Shown: one piece after another, positions 46,586 through 58,475 of the stretch | How the letters are laid out: each line of letters begins with the position of its first letter | How positions within the stretch are numbered: the first letter of the stretch is position 1 | NCBI GenBank assembly: GCA_914767715.1 | Contig: OU612072.1 | Location: 8,494,001-8,558,000, forward strand | Source: Membranipora membranacea | Taxonomy: Eukaryota > Bryozoa > Gymnolaemata > Cheilostomatida > Membraniporidae | Direction: 5' to 3' | Length of the DNA: 64,000 nucleotides | Made by a program: the position numbers and the translations under genes | Notes under the pieces: generated by a model | The model's database searches: none | Seen by the model: only the letters and a program-made list of their open reading frames with translations | What the model was told of the DNA's origin: nothing

Positions 46586-49500
46586 ATGGATTCTCCTACA
46601 ACAGACCTATTCATGCACAGGTTCAAAGAACTGAAGAAAAGGAAACCAGCACCAGACTTGAGTGAAGTTATCGATTTCTACACCGGGGCGAATGTACATG
46701 ACAAGGTGAGAACTGGTATTGTAGGAATTTCAATTTCATTTGTCTGTTTTATCCTCAACTGTTGATGAGGACAATCTCTCTCGTTATTTTGTCTTCACCA
46801 CACCTAGACCTCAAGTGACATGTGGTGAAAAGGTCATCACATGATATATCTTAAGATCGTTGTGCATTGAAGTGCGAATCATCACTGTCCTGTTGCAAGC
46901 AGGCAGGATTCTATCACAACATAGGTATTACTCAATGCCTAAGCAAACAAATGATAACTCACCTTTTGAATGTGACTTCTTTATGCACTATAAATGATGT
47001 TACTCTGTTATGCTAAAAGTTTATTTTTTAAATTATAATGCAAAAAGTACTTGAAGTGTATAAGGTTTTGAATTTTAATTGTGGCACAGTAACCCCACCA
47101 AAGTCGATGTTGTCAGAATCTGTATCAACAATTTCAGGGTCTATCTGGTAGATACAATTGAGAACCAATTGAACTATCTCTTACTACAACTTCTTCTTGT
47201 GCAGGCTCATCAAGTTGAACCAGTAGATGGTGGATCAGCACACAGCTCAAATACCACAGAACTGATACCTGTGGAGAAATGGCAGATCTACGAGTTAAAC
47301 TCTGTACCTGGTAAGTCAACATCCTCCCATTCATTGTGATCAAGTAATATCAACATCTCTCGGGTTTCAAATGACTTATTACTTCTCCAGCACCAGGTCA
47401 TGTACAACTAGGATGATACTGTAGAATTAATTTGGTAGCCAGTATCATATAACTATAACTGGCCTATATTTTGACTCAGTATCCCCCCCCCCCAGATTTT
47501 TGGCCACTCAATACTTATACACTTACCGATCTTTGATGCCGGCTGACGACTCATATTCGTAACACCAAATTTGTAATCTGAAACATAGAAAAATGTCTCT
47601 ACAACAACTAAGTAGTATAGTTGTCAACCATATGGGGTCTCGAGTCTTGGGTTTTCAGTTAGTGTTTAGGATTTCCCAAAGACCAATCCATTGTCACCCA
47701 GTTACAGATAAAGTTGTGTCAGATTTGCATGGTAAAAAACTGCAAAGCTCTACTTGGCATGCATTATCGATGGTTGAGAGAGTGTCTCATATAAGAAGTG
47801 AATAAATAAGAGTCACCTTCCCTTGTGGGAGACACTCTTTCCACCGTCAATAATTCATGCCAAGTAGAGCACTGAATTTTTTACCATGCAAATCATAAGT
47901 AACTGTCTGACAGTAACATGTATTGGTATTTTTGTAGCCTCAAAAAAAGAAAGTGTTTCCATCATGATCTATTTTGTAGGAGCTCTCTTTCTCTGTAACC
48001 CTTTCACAGCTGACTTCAGACGTTTTTTGATAGCCCGTTGTCTCTCTGATTATCCACTCAAACCAAACATCACAAATCTGGATGCTGCCGGTAGAAAATT
48101 TGACGATTTATGGCAAATTGCAAATCACCCAACAACAGATAGTGAGACTGCAATGTAAGTGAATTTTTTCAGAATGTAAATTATATCTGTTGTCAGATTT
48201 ACACAAGGGGCGACAAGTTTCGGAGACTTCAGGAAATTATCTTAGATAGCTTTAAATTAATGATGAGTCATGCTGTTGCGGAGTGAACGGGTTCTAATTT
48301 TTATGACTATTTTGTATTGAAGAGCACAGAAAGAATTGAGAAAATTGCGATGGACAACACTTGGATATCATTACGATTGGACTAAAAAGGTAAAGTTTTT
48401 GCCGAATCATAGATCTGTTTTTCAATTTTAACTAGAATAGATGGAGTAAGATTGCTTCTTTGTGCACCGAGTCCCAGCCGCCATATTTGACACCTGTTGC
48501 CAATGAAATTTAATCACGAGAGCATCTCCAATGTCTAAATTTTGTCAGTGGGCCCTCCAAACTTGAAATTGAATTGACGATTCAGGTTACAAATTATGTT
48601 TGTTTTTTTCTTTGAATAAATGACTGTCTGTGGACTCAGGTGTTGGACCAGCATGTTCCCCATCGTTCAGTACTTGGTAATTATGGGTTTCCCTTTGCAC
48701 CTTTGTAGATGTTAACCTGAACAAAAACAATTTGGGCTGGGTACTGGTAATCATAGTAGGCATAATACTATATCTAGACTGGGATTCAGTCCATTAATTT
48801 GGGGTTATCTACTCAGCAAACAAAACCAAACATGAACAGAAAATTCCCCACAACAACAAACCACAATACATCAGCCAATCAAACCAAAACACAAGCACAT
48901 GAATCTACTCAGAAATACGCAATGGTGATACATGAGTAGATAACTCCACAGAAGCAATATCCAACTCTACCCATAATCCAGACAAGATACCATTTTTGGC
49001 CTGAATCCCCGGCTCTACAGTACCGGTTACTAGTACTATACAAATTTGTAGTCTCTGCAGTGAAATGTTATGTTGTTTTTAAATCTCAAAGCAGACACCG
49101 CCATGGAAATCATAACTGTATTGCATGTGGTTCCTCAGTAATATTGAATGTATATTAGTCTACGCTACAGCTCCCCTCGAGTTCATCATGAGATACATCT
49201 TCTGACTGACAATAATTGATGCGATTACCACATATAATTAAGGAATGATTGGTAGCGGTTTATGATCCGGATATCTTTTTTTCTTCACTGATAGATATAT
49301 GACAGAGATTTGCTAGGCGAGTTCCCACCCGACTTATCATACATATCAAAGTATATATTAGACACAGTACTCGGTAGTAAGGTGCGTTTTACTCCAGAGG
49401 CGGCAATAGTTAACTATTATCACCTAGACTCGGCATTATCTGGGCACACAGACCACAGTGAGTTTGATCTCACAGCTCCACTCATATCAATCAGGTTAGT

Positions 49501-51286
49501 GGCCATAAAATATCTGTCCATATCTGCGGTGATAAATTTGTTTTATATATTATTTGGATATCAGAGTTGTCCAACTACAAGTTCAATGGGAGCAAAACTC
49601 CATGCCTCTGATACAAAACATAAAATGATTGTTATTAGGCTGCCTACAATAAATTGACTGTCGGGCTAGATTACCTCCAAATATTTTTCTGAAAATTTTT
49701 ATTGCTGTTCAGTAAAATTATTCCCCAGACCTATCCAAAAAGAAATATGCAAAAGGTACTTTATTGCAATCCGAATATCTACCTTTCTTTGTGATTGCCA
49801 AATATAACATTACTTGTCGGGTGTAAATGCTCTGTGACATAGTTTTGGAATTGAGCAATCATCTGGCTTCCATCAAGTCAGATTAAATTTTGCAGCTGAG
49901 CTATCTATTTAGACTGAAGTCATCGCCAGAGATTATTATATTAGTAATATGAAAATGTTTAGTGAGTCTCAGCATAAAATTTCAATATAAAACCGTGATC
50001 AACAAGTATCAAACTGTCAGCATTTATAACAGATTAAATATTTGACTCTGACGCAAATTTGTTTTAAAACAAAATTAATATTGAAAGGTTAAAAATATTA
50101 GGTTGTTCATTTAGGTACACAATCTGATATCTTGTTTGATTAAGTGTATGTGTGTGGCCTTGCTTGTTTGTCTTTGTACTCTAGCCAAGCTCATTGCTTA
50201 AAAGATATTTTGCATCAACCTTGTCTGCAAACTTTTACTTCAAATTAGTCGATCATGTCTTTTTCTGTATCAATAAGGTCATTGCTGTAAATTCAACTTA
50301 AAGTGCAACCAAGGTTTCAAACAACTTCTCATTGATGGCCATTGATTAATAGCAGATTGCACCTTCTGCATGGGGAAAAAGACAAAATATAATTCGGATG
50401 ATTATTCAGCCAGAATTCTTGTGAAACATTTCTTCCATCAGGCACTCAAACTCAGCTAAAATAGAAAACCACAGAGCAGTTTCCTGTTCCTGTTATTATT
50501 TAGCCTGTGCTCTATCATCATTACAGCAATGTCTTGGAACCTCCCCTAAACTGAAGTGTTACCCTGCTTAGAGTCAGCAACTACTTTGAGTTTTGCATCG
50601 CGTAATGCACAAAGCTGATGCTGCCCAGCACATTATTTGCTACCCATTAATGCATTGCTGCGAAACCTTGGTTGCCCTTTAATTTATTGTATAATTGTTG
50701 TTGCAGTTTTGGACTTCCGTGCATATTTATGATCGGAGGGCAGACTAAATCACAGATACCCGAGGCTTTGTATCTCAGAGACGGAGATGTTATCATAATG
50801 TCTGGAGCGGCCCGGATGTCTTATCACGCTGTGCCTAAGGTCTTACCTTCAATACCAGCAGACTCCCTACACTCTGAAAGGACAACAGAGGGCCCCTCAA
50901 ATAATGGCTCCAGATATGGGACAGTTAGTAATGGGCACCATCATAACATGCAGACTAGTAGTCACATCAATACAAGTGAGGGAGGTTGTGATTTAGTTGA
51001 ATCCGAGGACATGTTATCGGGAAGTGCATCCACTAAAAAACGAACTGGCATGACAACCTTAGGTGATGAGTCAGATAAAAAACGGTCCAAGTCAGAATGT
51101 GGCGCCGCTGACGTTAAATGTACTGGTCTTATGGAAAAAGTTGCTGACGATGAATTCTGGGAACCATTTGAGAAATATTTAGAGACTTCACGGATTAATA
51201 TCAATGTGAGACAAATGTTTGCACCTGGTACAGGTCCGGATGATTATATCTGGCCCACCATTGATCCACATCAAACAAATACATGA
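46586..51286 (+). CDS. ALKBH1: Nucleic acid dioxygenase ALKBH1 (AlkB homologue 1)
   Basis: Six exons (46586-46705, 47205-47310, 47980-48154, 48323-48389, 49295-49494, 50707-51286) join in phase into 415 residues. ALKBH1 is an Fe(II)/2-oxoglutarate dioxygenase that demethylates nucleic acids, including tRNA and mitochondrial RNA. Recognition rests on PVEKWQIYEL, LRKLRWTTLGYHYDW, AAIVNYYHLDSALSGHTDHS and LYLRDGDVIIMSGAARMSYH. The iron ligands are H207, D209 and H263. R385 and R391 (RININVRQ) match the 2-oxoglutarate-binding arginines. All catalytic residues are present, so the enzyme should be active. Residues about 271-360, between VLPS and the final EFWEPFEKYL helix, form a low-complexity, Ser/Gly-rich linker with basic KKR and KKRSK clusters, longer than the corresponding human segment. 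Introns hold an inverted repeat (47.7 kb) and two MITEs (48.8 and 50.3 kb). Confidence 0.95.
47721..47895. repeat. Inverted repeat with about 73-bp arms in ALKBH1 intron 2
   Basis: The left arm 47721-47793 and right arm 47823-47895 are imperfect reverse complements. They share ATTTGCATGGTAAAAAA, CTCTACTTGGCATG and AGAGTGTCTC. The spacer is about 29 bases. It ends 85 bp before exon 3. Confidence 0.85.
48801..48987. mobile_element. MITE-like inverted-repeat element, copy 2 of 2
   Basis: The ends GGGGTTATCTACTCA and TGAGTAGATAACTCC form the terminal inverted repeat. The sequence matches 3565-3761 in reverse. It lies in ALKBH1 intron 4. Confidence 0.6.
50301..50679. mobile_element. MITE with TA target duplication, copy 2 (379 bp), beside ALKBH1 exon 6
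   Basis: The ends are AAGTGCAACCAAGGTTTC and GAAACCTTGGTTGCCCTT, with TA at 50299-50300 and 50680-50681. It closely matches 11864-12232. Its right end is only 27 bp from the exon 6 acceptor, so the branch point of intron 5 may lie inside the element. Confidence 0.85.
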
Positions 51287-51465
51287 ATTATGTTCTATTT
51301 TATTTTTATATTCCCATGAAATTATTATTATGAATGTTATTGTCAGACGAAAACATTGATAATAGCAAAGAAATCATAGAATGCATCACTTTCAAATTTC
51401 ACTTCATCATAGTGTCAGGTAAAGTGTTCGAGCTAGCATCAGTCCTTGAAGTTTCTTTGGATGGC

Positions 51466-52267
51466 CTAGAGCAGACTGGTAAGCCAGGTAACTAACAATG
51501 TTACAGGTATAATGATTGTAGCCATGCTGATTGTTGACATAGTTGCTAAGTTACAGTGATCAGCGGTGCAGCAGTAAATAGATGTACCCACTCCCACCAT
51601 TGATGCAGATTCCACACATGATTTAGCACATTCCCTTGTCAGATAGCTCGGCTTACCACCTGGTGTACTTATCGTTACAATCTTCTACAAGAAACACAAA
51701 ACATTTCGGCTCAATATTTCTATCCTGGTAGTGATTGCCTCCGTCTATCAAAACAACCTGACCTATCCTAGAAGCCTTAAGTTATTTCTGTTAGCAAGGC
51801 CGAGCATTAGATTTAGACTTCATTGCTTCTTTGTTTGCACTCATCACTACAGTAGTGTCAAGGATTTATTCCCCTTCTCGAATGATCTTACTTAGCTGTT
51901 ACAAGTTAGTTTCTAAAGGGTAAGAAAGAGGCTGGCTCAGTTACCTGTTCCACATGTTTCAGACTAGAAAGAAAAAAATCTTTCAGACTGACCCATTAGT
52001 CTGTTTGCATCATAATAAATTTTGTTGGTTTTTCAAGCACAATTACAAGTTATGTTTCCTGAGTTTTCTAACCCTGCATATTAGTTGATCAGCCAGACAA
52101 GCTGTAGAATTGACAGTATCAGGAAGGGCATTATCACATGTGTTCTCATCTGTGGTTCCCTCTGAGCTGCATTGATAACATGATCTAGGGCTAACAGTTT
52201 GAACTTGAGCTATCGTACCAGATATAGCTAACAGAGTGATGAATATTAATGACTGTCTAAGGTGCAT
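51466..52267 (-). CDS. Ly6/uPAR-family three-finger protein, probably GPI-anchored
   Basis: Two exons (52073-52267 and 51466-51684) join in phase 0 through donor AGG|GTTAGA and acceptor TTCTTGTAG, giving 137 residues. Residues 1-20 (MHLRQSLIFITLLAISGTIA) are a signal peptide. The Ly6 domain starts SCYQCSSEG and ends with the family signature CCTADHCN. Cysteines in between fit the three-finger fold. The last about 20 residues (ATIIIPVTLLVTWLTSLL) are hydrophobic and end at the stop, as in GPI-anchor signals, so the mature protein should sit on the outer cell surface. Members act as receptors or modulators of receptors; the partner here is unknown. The gene is convergent with ALKBH1, the stops being only 179 bp apart, so the 3' UTRs may overlap. 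Confidence 0.85.
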
Positions 52268-52269
52268 CT

Positions 52270-54877
52270 ACAAAAAATCAGAAGAGAACTCTGTAAATTA
52301 CTGCGAACAGGCTTTGTACTGATCTAATCACATACATTGAAACATGCACCCAGGCCATTGCTTCACATCAAAAACTAAATCATTTGGACCATCTAACTTT
52401 TTTTTCTCAGTGGTTAGGCATAAACTGTCATTATTACAAACAAACAAATGGCAATTTCGTCATCATCAAACAATTCATTACATCGCTAACACTGTATGAT
52501 TTTCACAAACCACCTATCGTCATAAAGGACACCGAAAATAATCAAAAAGTTATTTTTGCCTTCCAGTCTCACTGCTGCCTTGTGGATAAATTTTTTTTAG
52601 ATGGAGACTTCTTTTTTCACCCTTATGTCTACAACCTGAGAAAAGGTCTCTCAAAATGTAGCAGATGTTTAAAATAGCGGTTGAACATTTAATATTGCTC
52701 TCACCTTGTATGGCAAAACAGAAGAAACAGTGATCAAGTTCTGGACAAATTAATTCATTTGATAATCAGTGTAATAATCTCTAAATTTGCTGCGGCCTCA
52801 GAAACAGTGATCTTGCTGTGTTGTCAACCTTGAGGTAACTGTTTCAACTTAGCTCCAGATTAATATGTTGACCCTAATGGAATTACTCAAAATGTTACCT
52901 GAATCTCGTTTCATTCACGGATCATTTTAATCAAATATGATAATCTTAACATTCAAAGACATGATTGTTTGATGATGCTGTAACACACAGTTTGTTGTTA
53001 GATTATCCTGTTTGACACTAAACATCTGGCGCTTGTTTAAAGCATACTTCATCCCAGACCAAGTCCGGTCCGTTCGCCTGCATTCGGAGTTGCTCTCCAT
53101 CCACTGGCCACACATGGCCAGTGGAACAGCAGCAACTAGTAAGCAGGCAAACTGGATCAAAATTGTTCTTACTTCACCATCTCACTCTAAACCACACAAG
53201 TTTTTGACATGATTTCCTCAACGTTTCAGCCAACAACCTGACAGAGAGAAACACACTGCAGATTGTTTGCAAAAATAACCGCAATCACTCAGAACGAAAT
53301 AGAATCACTAAGCTGAAATTCAATTTTTTAAATAAAGGGCTCTAACCATGATCTTTCTGATGCCTCTCTTGTGTTACCCTTGCCATAGAATGATGGCAAA
53401 CATGTACATTGGACCATATTTATAGTCTCACACGAACATCATGTTTGAATGTTGTGCCAGTACCAAATCAGGGATAACTGCCGTCACATTGATCTTGAAG
53501 CATGCCCACTCCTGACAATCTTACACTTACATGATGATGGGGCTGAATCCCTGTCTCACGTCGCATATCACTCTAAGGTGGAAAGCGCGCCTGGAAAAAA
53601 ACATATAATTGAAGACCCTAAGCTATTCTATCAACAATCAGAGTTGCCTCCCTTTCTTCCAAGAAAGCACAACTACACACTGTAAAACGATTTTTATGCC
53701 GCCTGTATTAAATGCTACCGAAGGTCATGCTTCGCATATGATACTGCCTGCCTGTTTTAAGGCCCCCAAGATAAAGCTACCCAATCAGTTGCTAAAAAGT
53801 TTTGGAGACAATTAAATACTTTATAACGGTTCGGTTCAAAACATGTGAATACACATAAAAATCATGCCATTGAATTAGTTTGCAACTTTCCACTGAAGGC
53901 CTTTCGATGGGACCCTACTGCCCAAGCCCTTCTCAATGCAAGTTTTATTAAGTGCATAACAAAGTGCATGTCCTTCCCCAAAGCCACTATCACAAAGAAT
54001 AGTCAGTCAGTCCGCTAAGGTAATGTTATTAGATATTTTAAGTTCAGGGAAGCGTTAGTGGACTTGTAGCTGCAAAATAAAATAATTTAAAACTGGTAAC
54101 TAACCGGTATGTCATTTCTTTTTGGAGAAATGGTATCAGCATTGAGTTAGCAAGAGCAATAAAGTATTGTCATTGCCTCCCTTGGCCGGCAATAACTAGA
54201 CACATCTGTGGTGTTGCTTGTAATTGCATTGGCTATCAGTATGTGAATTACCATGTCTATTATTAGCAAACGAAACTGTATGACCTTGACATTGAACAAG
54301 TGATAATAGGAATAAACTTATATAGTAACATATTACAATTATTGTCAGTAACAACTCATCTCGAAGGCTTTTCACGATGTGACAAAAACTTAAGTGGCCA
54401 AAAAAAGAAAAGCACTATTTACCTATCTTCTGTTACTTAATTAGCAGCAATAATAGGAAAAATTCAAATATTAACTATACCCATGAAGTGTTGCATTAGA
54501 ATTTTCTTAAACCTTTTCATAGTAATTCCATTTAGCGGATAGTATATTGCAATTTTATTATTTAGAAAAAGTGCAATAATAATCATTGCCTATTAGTGGT
54601 TATGGTAAAATTCTTTGTGATGTACATAAAACTTACAATAACATATGTAGGTGACAAATAAAAATGTGTTTGTTGAAAATCGGCCACATATTTTTTTCTG
54701 TGCCAAAATGTGCTCTATGATAATATTATTGGATTTGGACTGGTTGAAATTTATATTAGACATCACAAATTAGTTAACAGTGAATAAATCGAAAGTGAAA
54801 TTGTTTGGTATAATGTGTCGTCAACAATAACTTTACTTAATTATCTAAGCTTACGTAACTTCAAGGGATCTGCTGTT
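52270..54877. other. Mostly non-coding; one signal-peptide-like frame
   Basis: At 52990-53175 on the minus strand a frame reads ILIQFACLLVAAVPLAMCGQ and then WMESNSECRRTDRTWSGMKY. It looks like a signal peptide plus the start of a secreted protein, but there is no in-frame ATG and no matching exon, so it may be a relic. Plus-strand short frames at 53449-53685 and about 53880-53990 are weakly reminiscent of a decayed retroelement. Nothing else is supported. Confidence 0.35.
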
Positions 54878-57072
54878 TCATTCAATATATTTCCGCCTAT
54901 CTTTAACTTTTATATCATCAAATGTGGGCTCGCCATCAGTGGGACAGGTCACAGCTATATCAAACATGGCTTCATATTTTGTTATAGCATTGAAAATTAA
55001 TGCTGGGTAGTCTTTTTCAAATCGCGCCAGTTTTCCACGTGGCTGGGAACTTCTCTTTTCCTCTCTAATCTTATCACCAATTTCGAATAGAATTCGACTG
55101 GCTACTTTCGTTTTAATTCTGCAAAATAAGCATTCATCATTTATTATTCGTTATGTGATTGGATCCTACTATATTTGTGTTATAGCAAGCTTTCAATGAA
55201 TGTGCTTTGCTCCCGGTTAAAAGACAATAATATGTTGACAGAATTTTGCTCAATTACTATGAGAGAATAATATTAATGGAAAATCAGGATCTTTTGACAC
55301 ATTAGGTACGAAGGGAACAGCTGCTCACATTTTATATTATCAAAATGATTTGCATACAACTCATCTAAAATAATGTTGAAATTTTAAAGAATTCACTCAT
55401 AAACAAATAATTACTCTAGACTGGAAAGTATTGGCTTTTTCATACAGGCTCAGTGTCCTCCCTAATTCAGTGCATTCCTCATGACACCACAACACTGTGC
55501 TATCCACTTGTTCACTGGAGTGCATAGCATATGTATGAAAAATGGTGCTTCCACTGTTAAAGATTTATGGTTTTGGCTAGTTTAAGTGCTCAAACGGTGC
55601 AAGATGCGGGTAGAGGCATTTCATTATCAACCTCTTGGTTGATAATGAAATGCCTCTACCAGCATCTTGCACCGTTTGAGCACTTAAGATAGGTTTTGGC
55701 TTGTGGTTTAAACTACATCTAATCTGACCAAGTTTAATCCAATTGCCTGCATTCCAGTTGTTCCCTTCCATTGGTCACGCTTGCGGTGATGGACTTATCT
55801 TAGTCTAGGCTCTAGGGTATAGGGTATGAATTTTATATTATGATTCCAAGCAGCTGGACTTTAGAACATGCCCGAGTGTCAAGGTTGATAATATTATTTT
55901 TAAATACTACTTACACCTGGTAAACATGTTCTCTACGAATGTTCATATTTACACTTACTTGTATATCCTTAACATCGATCCCTCTGTTATCTTGTGCTTT
56001 TCCTGTTGTTTCTCAAGCAGACAAGGTTTCACCCTCGCTGCACAGCCTTGAATACTCATATCCAAAAGTTCAGTTAAACTGTAGGTTTCTGCCATTTTCA
56101 CAATCTCCAGAGATGGGTTAGCCTGTTTAAGTAATTCAGCAACACAGAGGTTCTTCAGGTTTTCTATCTGGTATTCATCAGATAGTGGAAGCAACTTTAT
56201 AGCTTTTCTTTCTACAGGAATAAAAAAACAGAAACTGAACAGTATGTAACTTTAATAATACTTTTATAATCATGATTGAACGTCACAACGTCATATATAT
56301 TGTATACCAGCTTTCTTTCTTTCTTTGAAAAGGTGCTAAACTTTATTGAATATCTGTGCATACATAAAGAAATATGTCTACGACTGCTTGATTGTTTTTC
56401 CATAAAAAATTTGGTTATAAGAATAACAGACTGGCCTAAAATGATATTAAGTTTACCTGTCATTTCGAAAATCTTGTTTGGGTAGAGGAAATCAAGCAAA
56501 TAGATTATATCTTCCAAAGCTTTTGTGGGTAGTTTAACCGTATAAGGTAGCGACTGAGTCTCACTGAAGTTGCTCGTAAACATCTGGTGAAAAACCTCTG
56601 AGCCCACCATGAGGATCTGGAAACATACCCACTACCTATTAGCTGCTGATGCCTTTAGTTTTATAATACACAAGTGAGACAAAGCTAGAGTAACTCATCA
56701 CAATTATTGCAAAGGGTATCCGATCAACTAAACCATAGACACCCCTTCAATAGTTGCTCTCCAAAATATTTGTCAGGTGGTTCAATTTGTATGACTATTC
56801 TTAGTATTTCCCTTAACTTCAGATCATTATCGTATCCTACTCGAGTCAGAATTTAATTTTTTTCAACCAGCGGTTGTTCTGAAACGAATTCAAGTTGAGC
56901 CTCATCACAATGTGTTGACATAAAATAGCTTTTGATGGTATATCTAGTTGCTGTAACTCAATAAAAATGGTATTACAATTACCTCTTTATTAACATGAAG
57001 CTCTTCATTTGTAACTTCTAGGACTGCATTGCACATCTTGCTTCCAGGTCCATATCCTGACTCTGCTATCAT
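54878..57072 (-). CDS. BTB/POZ-domain protein
   Basis: Four exons (56983-57072, 56457-56616, 55959-56211, 54878-55118) join in phase into 247 residues. The BTB fold is seen in CNAVLEVTNEELHVNKEIL, then MVGSEVFHQMFTSNFSE, KLPTKALEDIIYLLDFLYPN and LLPLSDEYQIENLKNLCVAE. This last part is the typical run into the first helices after the core. Residues 130-247 carry helical sequence like the start of a BACK-type extension, with a basic stretch (EKRSSQPRGKLARFEKDY). BTB proteins dimerise and often link substrates to cullin-3 ligases; that role is only inferred. The start is the first ATG after an in-frame upstream TAA. An acceptor-like TTACAG just before it leaves open that more exons lie upstream, for example one encoding a MATH domain. 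Confidence 0.85.
55582..55687. repeat. Near-perfect hairpin with 51-bp arms and 4-base loop
   Basis: The arms 55582-55632 and 55637-55687 are reverse complements with one mismatch (at 55609), around the loop TCTT. GGTTTTGGCT occurs on both flanks as a direct repeat. It lies in the last intron of the BTB gene. Confidence 0.95.
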
Positions 57073-57678
57073 ATTTGAAGCTCCAGTTTGTTGGACTGTA
57101 ATTTAAATCTTAGACTATTAGCTAACCTACGCCATGAACATAAAATTAATGTAAAACTTGGGCAGCTCACTATTATTATATTGTGGGATAAGTTCTATGA
57201 CTCATGCAGTGACATTACCTGCCAGAATATGCAAAGGACATTAACTAATGAACAAGGAACAACAACAGTAAGGCATGGTATTCCATCTGCCACATTCAAT
57301 TTTGAGTAGCACTTTTCAGTGAATGGCACCACATGATTCACCCTATATACAAACACTGCCAACCTACAACACAAAATGTACTGATCTATCTGCATTGTTA
57401 GTCCAAACCAATTAAATATATCAATTGATAATGGTTACGTTTGCATGGCCAGAGACTCAGGCAACAAATGAGAAATTGACACTAATGTACAGTACAAAGT
57501 CCAGATTTTTAGGAGTAACAGTCCTCATACTCTGTTTCCTTCTTTCAATCGGAGTGAGTGATGCAATACTAAAGCAAATTATCGCTACCGTTTCGCTGAA
57601 GATCATCGCTCACTTGATATTCAATTAGCTCACTTAGAATGTATATAGTTTCACCAATGAGTGAGGGAGACCCTTGCC

Positions 57679-57742
57679 ATCTGATTGCTCACTGAGTGAG
57701 TGAGACCTGGTAGGGTCTGACTTACTCAGTGAGCAATCAGAT
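57679..57742. repeat. Hairpin with about 29-bp arms
   Basis: ATCTGATTGCTCACTGAGT and the following bases pair with 57713-57742 around a 5-base spacer, with few mismatches. Confidence 0.85.
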
Positions 57743-57938
57743 TATCGAAGTTGAAAGTCCCCCTGCTTCATTGATTCTATCTTAAACTCATGACCTCACT
57801 ATTCAAGAAAACAGTTTGTCTAGTGTCTCACGGGTCTCTCCAGGACCTAGCTATCATCAGGTAAAGACTGGTATAGAAAGATGAGAAATGCCAAGGCAGT
57901 TATCCAATCATTTCTCATTAATGCTTGATAAAACAAAA

Positions 57939-58175
57939 CAGGGCCGTAGTAAAGGAAAAGTGGTAGGGGAGGCAAAAGTCTGAGGCAAGTCCGAAGCATC
58001 ACCAAAAGGGGTGCTGTTAGTTCCTCCCTAAGCATTCTAAGGCAAATAATTAGCAAATGGAAATCGCAGAGGAGCTGATTCTGACATAGATTATTCATTT
58101 TTAGTGTTTAGGCCGCTGTATTTAGCATTCTAGAGGAGGCAGTGCCTCCCTGCCTCCCCTAGAACTACGGGCCTG
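57939..58175. mobile_element. CAGGGCCGTAG-type MITE
   Basis: The element runs from CAGGGCCGTAG to CTACGGGCCTG. Inside are GGTAGGGGAGGCAAAAGTC and, near the right end, the short hairpin GGAGGCAGTGCCTCC. Relatives are at 28401, 62113 and 62820. It ends 34 bp before the candidate exon at 58210. Confidence 0.85.
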
Positions 58176-58209
58176 CTGAATGAAAATAGGTATCATAGTA
58201 GGAAAACAG

Positions 58210-58475
58210 ATTTAACTCCAAGCGAGAAAACTTCAGATCATTTTGACTATCAAATAGAAAATATCATGACCAAACTGAGAAAAATCAAACCATTGTCTCA
58301 CCTTCAGAATCAGGTTGAGAAGATATGTGCAACATTGCCTTCTCTTCAATCTTTGGGACAGCTCACAGTTTGTGAAATTGAAAGCTACATGTACAAGAAA
58401 AAAAGGCTTTTTAAACAAACACATCGCTCACTGATTATGAATGCAAATCATCCATTGCATTCTGTAGTACATTAA
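58210..58475 (+). CDS. Probable terminal exon of an unidentified gene
   Basis: After AGGAAAACAG the frame is open for 87 codons to a TAA at 58473-58475. It reads LTPSEKTSDHFDYQIENIMT, then KLRKIKPLSHLQNQVEKICA and ends NANHPLHSVVH. It is rich in Lys, Leu and Gln and may be helical. An ATTAAA at 58506-58511 could be the poly(A) signal. The acceptor has a weak pyrimidine tract and a MITE lies just upstream. The upstream exons were not found. An alternative is a short single-exon frame starting at the ATG at 58266. Confidence 0.4.

Noticed and set aside
48826-48947. Considered a tRNA-derived SINE because of A/C-rich sequence and two dispersed copies
   Set aside because: No A-box or B-box was found, and terminal inverted repeats fit a MITE better.
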